A stretch of DNA of 64,000 nucleotides from Oreohelix idahoensis (lineage: Eukaryota; Mollusca; Gastropoda; Stylommatophora; Oreohelicidae), in assembly GCA_024509875.1 (NCBI GenBank), contig JAMPIV010011339.1, positions 26,810-90,809 on the forward strand. The letters are read 5' to 3'. The notes beneath the pieces are model-generated. The model saw nothing but the letters and a program-made list of their open reading frames with translations, searched no databases and was not told the origin of the DNA. The position numbers and the translations under genes are program-made. Shown piece after piece: positions 1 to 12,267 of this stretch (the first letter of the stretch is position 1; the number at the start of each line of letters is the position of its first letter).

Positions 1-282
1 TGGAACAAGAGATGAGAAGAAGACGATGGCGATGGATAGGACACACACTGAGGAAACCTGTTGATAGCATTACAAGGCAATACTTGTTCTGGAACTCCCA
101 GGGCAAGAGAGGCAGAGGTAGGCCAAGAAGCACATGGAGAAGAGAGCTGGAAACAGAGGTGAAAATGATGAGTAGAACGTGGAAAGAACTTGAGATGATG
201 GCACGTGACAGGAGGATTTGGCATGTGTTTGTTGAAGGCATATGCTCCTTTGGGAGTGCAGGGTTATGAATGAATGAATACA
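1..282 (+). pseudogene. 3' end of an RTE-like LINE (family 1)
   Basis: This is the C-terminal tail of a LINE ORF2-type protein, open to a stop at 267-269, with the basic motif RRRRWRWIGHTLRKP followed by GKRGRGRPRSTWRRELE. That tail is typical of RTE-like endonuclease-reverse transcriptases. It matches 31699-31968 nearly base for base, so it is a second copy of that LINE. The window edge cuts it on the left, so its 5' extent is unknown. A short (GAAT)n tail follows the stop at about 268-282. RTE-like LINEs commonly end in a short tandem repeat rather than poly(A). It is inactive as seen because no RT domain is present in the window. Confidence 0.85.
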
Positions 283-1720
283 CGAGCATATACACACGCA
301 TCATGACATCATCAACTGAGTGTATGATGTGTTCATTCGATACAACGACTCACTTGTCAATCAGAGAACAGTGTTTCTCCCCCTGTCCTCCCAACAAATC
401 AAATTGGCCCGGGCAAATAATATTAGTCCCACAGACAAGGAAGTGTCGAAGACAAATGTCCATCTAAGCCCAACTTGTTACCGGACCACCAGTCTCATTA
501 CGATTCTCTGATCGAACTGACCAGCCTTGCTACAAGGAACTAACCGACGGTGGAAGGTGAATCTAAGACGAAGGAGTTAAAGGTCACGGAAAATACCCTT
601 AAGGATGAGATTCCGCGTCATTAGAGGGGGGCTTGTGTCAGACGGCGGAAGTAGTCTAACGTAGACTAGAAGTAGCAGGCGCCGCTATAACAGAATATTT
701 CAGGGAAATTTAGGGACGGAAACAGAGTAAATGAAGACAATTAAGACATGGCGAAGTATGTAGATTACTAGAGAGATATCACGGAACGAATGTTGAAGTC
801 TAGTTTTCAGTACTAGTACTGGCCTTTCTTAAAATAACTAGCAGGTTAATGAGCTAGAATTTCGCTGAGCTAAGAACATTTTGGGGGATATCAGTATTAT
901 AGATCAGACCTTTCCTAGTAAGGCACATACAATTTATTTTCGTTCATCCCCCCATTAAAAATGTCGGCATTACTACACTGTTTTCTATTTTGATATGTCA
1001 AGGAAAGATATAAATACTTACGTAGTTACCGTTACTTTCTTTGCATGGCGTGAAATGTTGCAGGAAGAACCAATTTGTTTCTTTAATTGTGATGTGTATC
1101 CTTGGCCTTGGTCATACGGTTTTTTTCTTCATAATTACACCTGTTAATTTTCTAAAGTGTCCCATCCGCTCGTAACAAATTCCAACTTGCAATCTTTTCA
1201 TGGTTAATTTTCGTTACATTATGGAAAAGCCGCGCATTACGGCCTGGAAAGTACATTGCACGTCTCTTGAAATAACGCGCACTTCTTCTCATCTGTTTAT
1301 GGCGCGGGCGTTTATTGAACTATTCATTGCGTGCGTGTTTGCATTTTTTTGTTTGTTACTAAAGTTCTGGAATTTTCCTCATTTATATAAAGCATTTCCA
1401 ACAAGAAACGATAGAAAGAAAACCGGAATGATTACAAAGGCGAAGAAATGGCATGAACTGTGGACGACGATTTATAGATCATGGAACATTAGGAGTATAA
1501 ACGGGAAAGAAGAGCTGGCGGAGGAGACGAGGAAAGCAAAATTATAAATCCTAGCTCTGACGGAAACGAAAAAAAGGGACAAGAAGTTATGGATCTTGAC
1601 GGCGACTTGACTTTGACATTTCCGATTCCCTAGGTTACGAGTTTTCACTTTTTTCCCCTTGTGTCAGGTAGTGAAAGATAAATATCTTTTTCAATTGCGT
1701 TGTATCTCCATACATAATGT
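283..1720. other. No gene recognised; possible LTR start near 634
   Basis: There is no recognisable coding region. A purine tract at 622-631 (AGAGGGGGG) is followed by TGTGTCAG at 634. That looks like a polypurine tract followed by the first bases of a 3' LTR. TATATAAAG at about 1385 could be its TATA box. No second LTR or target duplication can be checked because the left part lies outside the window. Confidence 0.2.
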
Positions 1721-2876
1721 TGGTGATGGAGGGGTTTGGTGGTAGCAATTTCTTCCGCAGGTCTGCTAGTGCCAGGCATCCCAGGAGGACGGCAACGTAC
1801 TGCTCTACAGTGGAGTCCCCACATCTGAAAGAGCTAAATGGTGTGTGGGTTGTATTGTGACTAAAAACAAAACTGATAAATTTAAAGGATATAAGTTTGT
1901 ATCGTAGCGCACTATGGTGCTAAAGCTAAAAGAAGGAGAACCCATTGTCAACCTTGACATTGTGTATGGGCCAAATAAAGATGAGCGAGCAGGAGTCAAA
2001 GAAGAATTCTTCGGGCTGCTTCAAAAGACGACTGCTTGGATGAAACTATCCTGCTTTGAGATTTCAATGCCAGAGTTGGAAAGGACAATGGTAGATGGGG
2101 CAGAGTTATTGGAAGGTATGGAGAAGATACACTACATGACTACGGATACGACTCCTTAGATTCTGCACGGAGCGAAACCTGTCATTGAACACAAAGTTCC
2201 CCATAAGCTCATACATACATAAACCAGATATGAGCCAAAAATGAGAAATTAATCATCGACAATGCCATTATTATGAATGGCTCATTCAAGTATTTACTGG
2301 ATGCTAGAGTCTGGAGAGGGCCAGAGATTGGAAGTGATCACTAGTTGCTGACAAATAAAAGAACAACTGAATGATTTGCTCGGCCTAGGCATTGCCCACC
2401 ATCACGCAAGAAACTAAGTAATCGTGCAGGGCAGATGAGCATTAAGACCTAAAAGCTAAGAGAGCCAGAAGTTAAGACCAGCTATAAGGGCCTTATTGCT
2501 ACAGCAGTGAGAAACATAGAAGAATGACCTGCTAACCTAGAAATCCTCTGTTTAAATTCAAAGACATCATAAAAGCAGCTGCAGCAGAAGCATGTGGTGA
2601 AATCTGACTTGGGAAGAAGGGAAAGAGGACACCGTGGCGAACAGAAGAAATCAAAGAGATAATAAGAGAAAACAAAAATGTATGGAAACAATACTTAGAA
2701 GCTGATAACACAGCAGTAAAAACAGAGGAATGCAGAGAATATGTGATACTCAGAACCAAAGCTAACAATAAGATGCTAACAGCAAACTAGAAATCCTGGG
2801 GAGAATTTGGAGAAAAGCTTGAAACAGATGCTCAAGAATACAAGAGATAGTTCTACAAGACCCTAAAGAAGATGAG
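1720..2876 (+). pseudogene. Decayed LINE endonuclease and linker region
   Basis: Fragments of an apurinic-like LINE endonuclease appear in several frames. The stretch at 1914-2159 reads LKEGEPIVNLDIVYGPNKD. Further on come LLDARVWRGPEIGSDH (about 2299-2340), which is the end of the endonuclease with its SDH motif, and a basic linker at 2600-2870 including KSWGEFGEKLE (about 2790-2822). Many stops and shifts separate them, so this is an old copy. It is not the same family as the LINE at 26-32 kb. The match stops abruptly at about 2876. Confidence 0.6.
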
Positions 2877-5652
2877 TGTCACGAGTGGGTTATGTAAGTG
2901 TCTGTCTGTGACCAGAGCCAAGGTCTGGGTGATGTCAGAGACAAGACAAAAGAGTCTGAGAGAGATCTGAGGTGATAGATAAGAGATTCTGTTGATGGTG
3001 GATGATGTGACTTATAGTTATCGAGGGTGAGAACATAACATGACTCTCCCCTCGCCACTCGGTGACCTTTTGTTCAACTATTGTCACACCGCCTCCTACT
3101 CAATTTAGAGGTAAGGTTTTTATACACTAAGGTGTATCCACACACAACAATACAGTACAAGTGAATAGTACAGATCCAGTGAGGAAAGTAAAAGAAATCT
3201 GATCCGGTTAAATAAATATATATCTTTTATTGAAACAACACCTAAATAGCTGCTGGAAAAAATGAATAACATAAATATCAATCACGGCATAAAATACAGA
3301 TGGAATAAAATTACAATGCAGGTCTCTAAGAACGAGACACCAAAATTATAAACACTCCAGAGACAGGTAGTATACAAAAAAATATGTACCACAGGAAAAA
3401 TCAAATAAAGGTTATCCGTTCCCACAAGTATGGGGTTGTACTTTAAATTTAATAATCCGTGGTTGGAACAGAACCTTGAATACATCAGTCTCAGTTATGC
3501 CTACAGTACACACTAAGCCTGCTGACTTGTCCCTGTCAGACTTTGCTCACGAACTACACTAACCAGTCTAGTACACATTTTCAGATAAATCTACCCTAAT
3601 TGATAGTGCACTCTTTTCCCCCAACTCCCTCTTTGTTGGCACACGAGATTTACTCCACAGGGATCACTGCTGACCACTTATTATATAATACCCTCTCTTT
3701 TCCAGTGCAATGGCTAACAAATCCTTAGAAGAAATGCACCCAGCTGTAAATCCGGGCAGTTGCTGGGTGAACCACTCAATTAATTTATATGCTAAACTAA
3801 TCAACATCTGGATTGGGCCCACTCTTTGGTGCAGCCCTCAAACAAGAATGAACGAGGTGGCTTTATGAACACTGAAGCCACAGGAGCAGGGCGCTCCTCT
3901 TGATTTTCCGAAGAAATGCTATTTCTCACTCACGGTAAAACACCGATGACCCGTAACAGGGTGATGAACTGGGCACGCCTATCTCTACTTGCAACCCAGC
4001 TATAAAGGGGTTGTTGCCTGGAGCGACCTTCCACTGATGACAAAGTCTCCACAGAAGGCGTTAACCACAGAAGGCGACGTCCGGCCTACGGCTCAGTTGA
4101 CTGCCGGAGATGGCCGACGTATGCTGTAATGAAAACATAGACAAATCGCATAACATTTTGCTAAATAAGAATCGTCAAACATTACAACACAGCACAACAA
4201 TAAACAAAGACAATAAATTACAGGTAATCATACTGCCCTTCCCCTCCCACTGGTGGTCAAGGCATACCTTAGCTGCAGTTCATCTTACTCTCCCCTTCCT
4301 ACTGTCAGCCCACACACCGCTCAGTGCTGGCCGGCTCACTATAGCATTTGCGTAATAACACGCAATCCAGCGTCTTAACGTTTCGGATAGTTCGGCTTGT
4401 TTATAAAACTGCTCGCCCCTCCCCTTTTCTCTATCTGCGAGACGTGACCTTAAAATCAGTCTGGTCATAATTGACAAGGCCATCAACCTTGTCGCATAGG
4501 CGTTCGACAATTTAATAATTACATACCACATATAACAACCATAGAAATATTATACATGAATTTTAACCAATCAATTAATGTACTGTTGCTTACAAATTAT
4601 CAAATTACATAGTGTGGAAAAGAATTATATTACACGAGTCCGCCACTGCGGTCAAAAAAATTACATTTATTCAGGTTAAACTGATTGTGGGTTAAAATTT
4701 CCTGAGTTATCCATAGATCAGGGGACTCTGTTTACACTTTTCATGCCCTACGTCAGGCATAATGTAACATAACCATGAGGCTCTTATCATATAAATTGTA
4801 GCACGCTCCCCAAACCAACTGGCTATAGCTTAGGTGGCGCGTTAAATGATTGCATTAATTACCACACTAGTAAAAATCCTTTACGAAGAAGTACTCTGTC
4901 CATTATAAAGCCATAGCAAAAATTACTTATAATATTACCGTTTACAAATTCGCTTACCGAACAAAGGTCAGAATATCCCACTACTCACAAGCGGGCAGAC
5001 TGTCTAATTTTGCTGTTTCCCAGGCAAGGATTTCCAAGACTGAAGCAATTTACGGGCAGACAAGGACATCTTATATACTACCATCTTCGGTCGCAGGTGT
5101 TCTCCCAGTCATGAACACGTGCACAGAGCAACAAAGACACGTAATACTGGACCAGAACTTTCTTTAAAAGACGCAACTACCAAAAGATTTTACGTAACGG
5201 TTGACGGCCGTCTCCGCTGAAATCGAAAAACAAGGACACCTGCGCACCCTGTGCCGCTAGAACCATCGTAAGACTAACGTAATAGGAACTCTAGGAAACA
5301 TGAAAACGATGACCGTCTCCGTTTGTCAAAGACCGAGACACGAATCACCGCATAAGTTTCTACGTAACGTGATGTCATTCAATAGGACTACTGAGACAGG
5401 TTTCCTGGAAGAAAATACACTCAAAAGACCAAGCCGCCTCTATAGAAATGCAAGAGGGGTACTCACGTGGACAGTGAATCGTTGTTTTTCAAAAGAAAGC
5501 AGAAAAGGATTACCGCTCGTGCTCAAACATGGTTTACGAGCGGCGAAGATTTTCTCCCACTGGTCCGATGCCAGGTGCTCTTATGCATCCCTACGTCAAT
5601 TGTTGTTGGCCCAATGAACACGAAATCAAAGAGCAAAGCCACTCTGCAGGGT
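2877..5652. other. Unassigned sequence, no gene seen
   Basis: No convincing protein or RNA gene is visible; open frames are short and unrelated to known families. It begins TGTCACGAGTGG directly after the broken LINE, which could be the edge of an LTR. I could not find a matching end or a target duplication. A plus-strand TATAAAGG occurs at about 4001. The stretch may belong to the minus-strand Gypsy element to its right, but nothing proves it. Confidence 0.3.
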
Positions 5653-5790
5653 GGGTGTCTGACCGAGTAATAATGAAGTTTTACAGCCCCGTAGAACCAC
5701 ATGAAAAGAACAGAACACAGAGAGCCGGTGACTCTAGAAAAAACGAAGGTGGCTGGTTGGAAAATAGGGAGTAACAGCCATTTCGCCACA
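5653..5790. repeat. 138-bp dispersed repeat, copy 1
   Basis: This segment is about 90% identical to 12132-12267, in the same orientation. Both start GGGTGTCTGACCGAG and end TTTCGCCACA. The sequence has no coding content. The TG...CA-like ends could mean a short LTR or TRIM fragment, but neither copy has matching flanking duplications. Confidence 0.7.
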
Positions 5791-7254
5791 TTACTCCGCC
5801 CTTTTGAGTTCGTGCCTCACGGACTAATAGCTGTACTTTGATTTTCCACATTCGTCCCTATCCAACCTGCACAAATCCCTGTGAACACTAAAATTTAGGG
5901 TCACAAATTTTGTTTACCATATGGCGACCGCAACACAAATTACAGCAGCTCTTCACTCTTCCTTTTCGACGTCGCCTGAACTGTCTCCTCGGTTCATGAC
6001 TTTTCCTGACAGCACGACTGTTAACAGTGCGCGGGCACTCGGGTCACCGTTTTTATTACGCCCAGGTTGACCTAATTCGCGCGGCCTGTCTTCGTATGGA
6101 ACTGCCGTGCGCGTTTGAAACCGGTCACGCCTGGTTTTCTGCAAACCACGCGTGAGCGGGTCGCTATTGTTTTGCATAGACGCAATAATCAGTGGCGTTT
6201 CTTATCGAAACGCAGTGGGGGTTTGGCCCCTCAGAGATTTGTTTTCTCCCAAGTTGTTTTTAGGCCCCAATCGGCCAGTAAGGCTATCTACGGTTAAGAA
6301 ATCAGAATGAGGGGATCTTCCCTCGTCAAAATTCTGTGGCCTTGGGTTATCGGGCCCCGAAGAAAAAGCAGATAGAGATTGACAAGATACAGACTTACAA
6401 GAAAGGGCTGCTACCGGTTTGAGGCGCCTCTATGGTCTACTCTCACGCTGGGGATAGGTCTCGCGTCTAATCTCTGACCAGTGCCATCCCATGGGTGGCC
6501 TAACTCTTCTCTTATATTACCAACACCAGATTCGGCTGGGGTAATATCTTCCTCGGTAGACCATTGCTGTTATTAAACAATTTCGTGCCCTCCGATACAC
6601 TAAGGTGATGCCTAGAGATTTCTACTTTCTCTCCCGTCACATCAGGGGTTCTCAATGGGTTGCGCCTGACCTCAGCGACTTCCGCCTCAGCTTAAATGTA
6701 GGGTGTATCTGGATGTACTTTCTCGCTTCTAAACCCTTTCGCGAGGTTTACATTCCGAAAGCGAGATATTCGGATGGTGGGGTCCAACTCCGTTTATAGG
6801 CGGACGGTCGCTCAGACCACTGTCCTCTTCATTACAAGGAAAGTGCCGGTCGTATGGAGCTCCAGGGCTATTTTTAAACATATTTCCGCTCAGTTAGCGG
6901 TCTTCTGCCCTATGAAGAGAGCGCTGGTCGGTTACATACGTAATGCCGCTCTTGTCAGCATTGCCCTCAATTGAAGGAGTCAATGCCATCGGGTGCCTAT
7001 TACACGACAACAAAGAAGGTACTTCCAATATTATAGGCGTCCCCACTGCTTTGCCATCTCGCTGAACAGGGCTCTCAATGGGATACGCCTCTGCACATAC
7101 AACGTCGCTGCCAGTCGGGGTCTCCAACCCATCATTCGGCAGACAGCTCTTTTAGTGCTCACTCTCAGCACCGTGATTTAGGGACTCTTCCCTTTCACTC
7201 GTTTGGCCTGTTGTGGGCCTCTTAGCGTTAGCAAGGATCGGCGCGGGTGGGGTT
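5791..7254 (-). other. Probable remainder of decayed Gypsy element i
   Basis: This stretch lies downstream, in minus-strand sense, of a protease fragment and probably carries what is left of the same polyprotein. All three minus frames are broken, and I could not recognise integrase or reverse-transcriptase motifs. Assignment rests on position only. Confidence 0.25.
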
Positions 7255-7598
7255 CATAGAACCACATAAGGGCTCCCAAATATGCAATCATAGGCGGGCC
7301 GGGTCATAACTGCGGCCTTAATCGTGCCACACACAAATTTGCTCTTAACCTCAATGTTCGCAATGAGGATGCGTCAAGACGTATCTCCCCTCAAAACACT
7401 ACAAATGTCGAATTTTCCCCTTGTCATTTGCCCAGGCTTGACGAGATGTTGGGCCACTACATACGGGAAAGTAAGACCGCTGTCAAACAAGCACTGCGTG
7501 AAAGTTCCATTCACTTCCGCAGGCCCACTGTTAGAAAACAATGCCTCTGACACTATAGGCTCCCATGTGTTGCCTTTATTCACGCGCGTTGGTCGCAA
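7255..7598 (-). pseudogene. Retropepsin-like protease of Gypsy element i
   Basis: The minus-strand frame 7374-7598 contains CLFDSGLTFPYVVAQHLV, which aligns with CLYDSGLEYDSVVSASLV in the element at 51-58 kb. DSG is the aspartic-protease active site. The C-terminal half continues in another frame at 7335-7255 as AAVMTRPAYDCIFGSPYVV, matching AAVCENPNYQLVLGGRYVF in the other element. So protease start and end are both present, but at least one frameshift lies between them. The role in an intact element would be cleavage of the gag-pol polyprotein. Order and strand agree with the gag at 8002-8790. Confidence 0.7.
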
Positions 7599-8001
7599 AC
7601 ACCCACGTGCTGCTGGGCAGGTCTATTAGTACAACGGCTTGTCCAATAGGACGCAACTCGACAATATCTACGCCACCTATCATTCTCCACCCTGTTTCTA
7701 GCGGGGTCATGGGAGGTCGATCCCTGCGATCTGTTATGAGGCTGGGGTCTCGTGTTATGAGAAGTTAAAGAATGGGGCTCCTTGCGAGAAAGCCCTGGCT
7801 GCTGTTTAGCAGGAGAAGAAGAAGACGAATAAGAGGAGGAAGCTACATTTTATGGGGTTGGCATGTCAGGTGACCTGCGTTTTTTCCCCGTTGTTTCGGC
7901 AAGAACGTTTTGGTCCCGTTCTGCGTAAATAATTATTTGGTCCAGTTGCTGAGCCCAGTACTCGGCCAGGAATTCTACGCTAGTCTAGAAATCTACGCAT
8001 A

Positions 8002-8790
8002 TCAGGAGCCATGGTTGCTCTCAATTGCTCTGCCATCACGAGTTCTTTCAATCCTTCGAAATTTTTCGGCAGCCCAACCAATTCTCCATTTGTCGAGATA
8101 ACTCTCTACCCTGGTCTCAAACTGAGGAAATGACTCTTTTTTCAATTTTACTCTCTCGGAACAAAGTTTGGAACTTGCGAGGCGTCCATTCGAAACGCTG
8201 CAGCAAGGCATTCCTGAGGATGTCAAAGATCTGGTCTTCAGCCCCCAGTTTCTATACACTTCTTAAGCTGGTCCTTTTCGTGACTGAAACAACTTCAGGG
8301 ACCACTTACTTACATCTAACCCATACGCTGTAGTCATCCTCTCAAATTTCTCCAGGAAAACATCAATTTTCTCATTTTCACTAGGGAACGAGTCAAAAGG
8401 GAAATTCATGGCGGCAAAATGAGTGACCGAACTTCCTGAGTGGTCTGCAGCCACTGATCGAGGAGACTCGCCATTAGCCGAACTACTATCCGAGGATCTG
8501 TTCTGTAGTTCCAGCATTCGTAGAGCCTAATTATATCTTGTTCCTTAGCCGCCCTCTATCTGTCCTCCGCCTCTATCCTCCTCATTTCTAACTTCCCCGA
8601 AATCCGCAATTTTTCAACTCGGCCTGCCTGTCTTTTTCCTTTCCTGCCCCTGTCTGTCTTTTTCCTCTTTCTGCGCCTGTGAGTATTTCTCCATCTCACT
8701 CTTCATGTATGCTATAGTCTCAGCCTCATCCAAGCCCATATCTTTAGCCGTCTCTTTCACGTCTGCACGGAACTTGGCTAACTCGGCCAT
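8002..8790 (-). pseudogene. gag of a Gmr1-like Ty3/Gypsy element (element i)
   Basis: Translation on the minus strand from ATG at 8790 gives MAELAKFRADVKETAKDMG, then a charged coiled-coil-like stretch rich in E, K and Q. This resembles MADLVKFRSATLQVGKELG at 56046 and MSTFEHFIEQGKLLGKTGD at 60941. The capsid follows at 8263-8517 (AMNFPFDSFPSENEKIDVF) and, after a frameshift, at 8002-8259, aligned with the SCAN-like capsid at 53-56 kb. There are several stops and shifts, so the gene is dead. No zinc knuckle is visible before the protease fragment at 7598. A Tc1 element sits about 340 bp upstream of the start, so the 5' LTR is not visible. Confidence 0.7.
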
Positions 8791-9129
8791 CCCGCATGTA
8801 AAACCCTACAGTACGCTCCACACAGTCAGAGAAAAAAAGAAGAGAAAAGGAAAAACTTTCGGTTACTTCCCGGAAATACTCCCTCACTGTACTTGCTGTC
8901 GCAAACACAAAAATATGAGACTAGCACCTAATCTAGGTGAAAAATACCACATATAAACATCAGTTACCCTCTAGTAAGCTAAAAAATAAGGTAGCTTATC
9001 TATTACAGAGAAAGCTACACCCTGACTTCGCTTTCCTGAAAAAAAAATCAGATTTAGCAATCATTCAACTATTACTTTTTTTTCCACTAAGCTTCACATC
9101 AACCGCCACATGTATTCCTGTATTATATA

Positions 9130-10661
9130 CTGAAGCATATTAAAAACGCACCACCTGTATAATCCAGGAACAGAGTGTGAAATGTAAATATAAGTGTTTA
9201 CAAGTTTACATATTTGGAATCTTTATTCATTGTCCTATGAATCCATGCTGGTCATTAATTTGTACATTTGATTGTTATGAAATTCATTTCATTCTGTGCA
9301 GGCAAGGGAGAAAACCAAAAATGCAACCAATAAAAATTTCATTCACACTATCCTCAGTGTCTGGTTTGTCCACCGTGTGCTTGCAAACAAGCTTGGCAGC
9401 GGCTCCGCATGGAACGCACAAGTCTCTGAAGGAAATTCCGGGGAATCAAGTCCCATTCCCGTGTAAGAGCAGCTTCGAGCTGTTGCAGATTAGCTGGAGA
9501 ACCTTGCCTGTAGACTCTGCGTCCAAGCTCGTCCCACAGATGTTCTATAGGGGACATGTCTGGTGATAGGGCAGTCCAATCAATCGTCACAATGTTCTGC
9601 TACTGTAGATATTGCTGCGTAATGCATGCGGTGCGCGCACGTGCATTATCCTGCTGGAGAAGCTGCAAGTCTGGATAATTTGTGAACGCAGGAGCAACCA
9701 ATGTATCCAGAACCTCATCTCAATATGTCACAGCATTAACATTTCCACGGAAGACGTGAAGAGGCAAGCGATGGTGAAAACTGAATCCTCCCCAAATGTG
9801 AATACTGCCACCTCCAAATCGGTTGTGCTGACGAACACAGCAATCTGCAAAGCGCTGTCCACACCGTCGCCAAATCCGCATACGTCCATCAGCAAAGGAT
9901 ATGTTGAATCTGCTCTCGTCTGTGAATAGGACAGCATTCCACTGCAGTCTAGTCCTTCTGACATGTTGCTCTGCTCATTGCAGGCGCTGCTGACGATGTC
10001 TGTGAGTCAAGTTTGGCCCAACATAAGGTCGTCTTGCAGTAAGGCCTGTATCTCTGAGTCGTCGTATGACTGTCATTCGAGAGACTTGCCCACGTCTACC
10101 CATTATTGCTCTTGCTGTTTGACTTGCCGGGACAGAACGATTCCTTAGGTGACTCAGCACAATATGACGATCTTGCGCATGGGTAGTAACTCGTGGTTGG
10201 CCACTTCGAAGTCTATCCCGGGCACTGCCAGTGGTTCCGTAACGTTTATTGAGACATACAATAGTGCTGTGGTGGCAATTCATCCTTCTGGCAATGGCCC
10301 GTGAGCTCATTCCGGTCTCCAACATACCAATGGCTCGTTGGCGGTCGTTTTCAGATAGTCGTGGCATTTCAAGCACATGTACTGTGTTTTTTGTCTCAAC
10401 GGCCTTTTTATACCGAGTATACTGCCACAAAGCGTACACATTTTCAGGGTCATAGCTGTTGGGAATCGTGTTGCACGTGTAACTTTCATTGTTTTCATGT
10501 AGTCTGTACACAAATTCGTGAGTTGAATCATTCACTTTCCATTCCAGCAGCCATTAGCTCTCTACCTCATGACAAACACGGGGAAAATCCATTCCCACAC
10601 TTTTTTTCCAGCTTCTCGGCATCAGTATATATAATAGTGGTGCGTTTTTAATGTGCTTCAG
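9130..10661 (-). mobile_element. Tc1-type DNA transposon, copy 1
   Basis: This 1532-bp element has near-perfect inverted terminal repeats of about 25 bp (9130-9154 and 10637-10661; ends CTGAAGCA...TGCTTCAG). It is flanked by TA at 9128-9129 and 10662-10663, the usual Tc1/mariner target. It carries one transposase pseudogene on the minus strand. It is nearly the same length and sequence as the plus-strand copy at 17010-18542. It sits upstream of the gag of element i and may have inserted into that element's leader. Confidence 0.93.
9354..10367 (-). pseudogene. Tc1 transposase, copy 1, three nonsense codons
   Basis: A cut-and-paste transposase of 337 codons starts at MPRLSENDRQR (ATG at 10367). 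Residues about 20-40 form the first helix-turn-helix (MSSRAIARRMNCHHSTIV), followed by a second, Arg-rich DNA-binding region. The DD34E catalytic domain follows. Length equals copy 2 with no indel. Three stops break it: codon 132 (TGG to TGA, 9972-9974), codon 216 (TGA, 9720-9722) and codon 256 (TAG, 9600-9602). Codon 216 is also a TGA in copy 2. The C-terminus reads to 9354 and keeps a Gln where copy 2 has a stop at codon 314. The upstream extension to 10535 is open but probably only leader. Confidence 0.92.
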
Positions 10662-10801
10662 TATATTTATAATATTATCTGTGGAAAAAACTTATCCGAT
10701 TCAGATTTATAGCTCAGAGTCTAGGGGTCTTAGAAAGAAAAAAAATCTATTCTCAGAAGAATCCCTCAACAAGAAACAATCTATGAATCTTAGGCAAGAA
10801 C

Positions 10802-12100
10802 CCAGATGTCACGGCTAGTTTTATTGCCGTTTTGAATCGTATGCTTGGTTGTAAGACAAGCAGTGTTTTCCTGGGCTGTAAACGAAACTCGATATGTTTG
10901 AGTTTCGGTGTAAACAACCCGCCATGTGATGTCACGTGGCGAGGTTGAATTTTGTGATGGTGACATAATTTTCTTTGCCTGATATGTAATATTGTCATGG
11001 TGTGTTTGGCCATAAAGTTAATTTTAGACACTTTTTCATATGATGTAGATGTGTTGCATTCAGAAGTTCGATCATGTAATTGCTCTATGAATGTATTTAT
11101 GAGGGATGGAGATTCTATGTATATGTCAGCCCCACAGTTTATTAAAGAGTGGAGAGCAGCACGTTTCAATTTTTGAGCTGCACCTCCCATGTTTTTTCTG
11201 TTTATATACTATGGAAACACTGTTTTATATACTGTGATGCTCATCTACTAACGGTATAGTGTCCCATATGTGGGAAAAATGAACGCTTCTGCGCGGTAGT
11301 CCGGTTCCCTGTATTTTTCGAGGAGACCAAGGCCCAGCATCCTCCGGATGGAAGAAAACTCTGTGTTTCTTTCTTAAGGAGGGGGTGGATGTCACGGCTA
11401 GTTTTATTGCCGTTTTGAATCGTATGCTTGGTTGTAAGACAAGCAGTGTTTTCCTGGGCCGTAAATGAAACTCGATATGTTTGAGTTTCGGTGAAAACAG
11501 CCGTCATGTGATGTCACGTGACGAGGTTGAATTTTGGCGCAAAAGAAGCCATAAGATTATTAGAGTATTGGGAGCCGTCTCCTAGAGACGTGTGTTTTGG
11601 AAAGCCGGTTGTAATACTGTATTTCGGCATATGGCGGGACAGTGAGTAGTTGCCATTGTTAGTATAGTACTGGTGTATTTGTTCTGGTTCAGAACTATTT
11701 TGCTCTACGGAGTTGTCAGCTGTATTTGCTGTTATTATCATTCTTGCGGTGTGTTTGATATTTATATGAGAATGTTACACCGTAGTTCGCCTCGTCGCTC
11801 ATTATACTTAGTGATGGTCAGACTTGACTGCGAGGCTGATTGGAGAGTTTATATCTACCGTACTATTTACATTAGTAGCACATGTATATTTTGTATCTCA
11901 TTCTGGCAACTTTTGGCCAAGTTATTGTTCAATGAATAAAGGGATAATTGCTATTTTAGCTCGCCTTTATTAGTGTCACCACTGTTCGTAAAGCCCTTAG
12001 TGTGTACGAGCTTTATTGTTCCTGTCCTGCATGAAGTTCATACGCGCAGTGGTCGTGTGTGTATTTGTATTGTACTACACATGACACGTTTGACACCAGA
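10802..12100 (+). mobile_element. Internally deleted LTR retrotransposon with TSD CCAGA (element iv)
   Basis: The element spans 10807-12095 and is flanked by a perfect 5-bp duplication, CCAGA, at 10802-10806 and 12096-12100. Its ends are TGTCACGG...TTTGACA, the expected TG...CA form. The first 149 bp (10807-10955) repeat at 11390-11537, so it is a 5' LTR stub, an internal remnant (10956-11389) and a full 3' LTR (11390-12095, 706 bp). AAGGAGGGGGTGGA directly before 11390 is a good polypurine tract and fixes the plus orientation. AATAAA at about 11935 is the likely poly(A) signal. Most of the 5' LTR and nearly all coding sequence were lost in one deletion ending near 10955. The internal remnant before the tract resembles the end of a pol reading frame only weakly. 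Confidence 0.85.
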
Positions 12101-12131
12101 ATTCATCCGCGAGACGATGCCCTCTATTACT

Positions 12132-12267
12132 GGGTGTCTGACCGAGTAATAATGGAGTTTACTGCCCCGTAGAACCACATGAAAAGAACAGAATACAGAG
12201 AGCCAGTGACTCTAGAAAAAGCGAAGGGGCGTGTTGGAAAATAGGGAGTAACAGCCATTTCGCCACA
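12132..12267. repeat. 138-bp dispersed repeat, copy 2
   Basis: This is the partner of 5653-5790. It ends CGCCACA exactly where the LINE reverse-transcriptase fragment begins (ATG at 12268), so that LINE fragment probably joined this repeat by truncated insertion or deletion. Confidence 0.7.

Noticed and set aside
10790..10806. Primer-binding site next to 10807, implying a minus-strand element with its 5' LTR there
   Set aside because: The polypurine tract at 11376-11389 and the CCAGA duplication fix a plus-strand element; the CCCA next to 10807 is flank.
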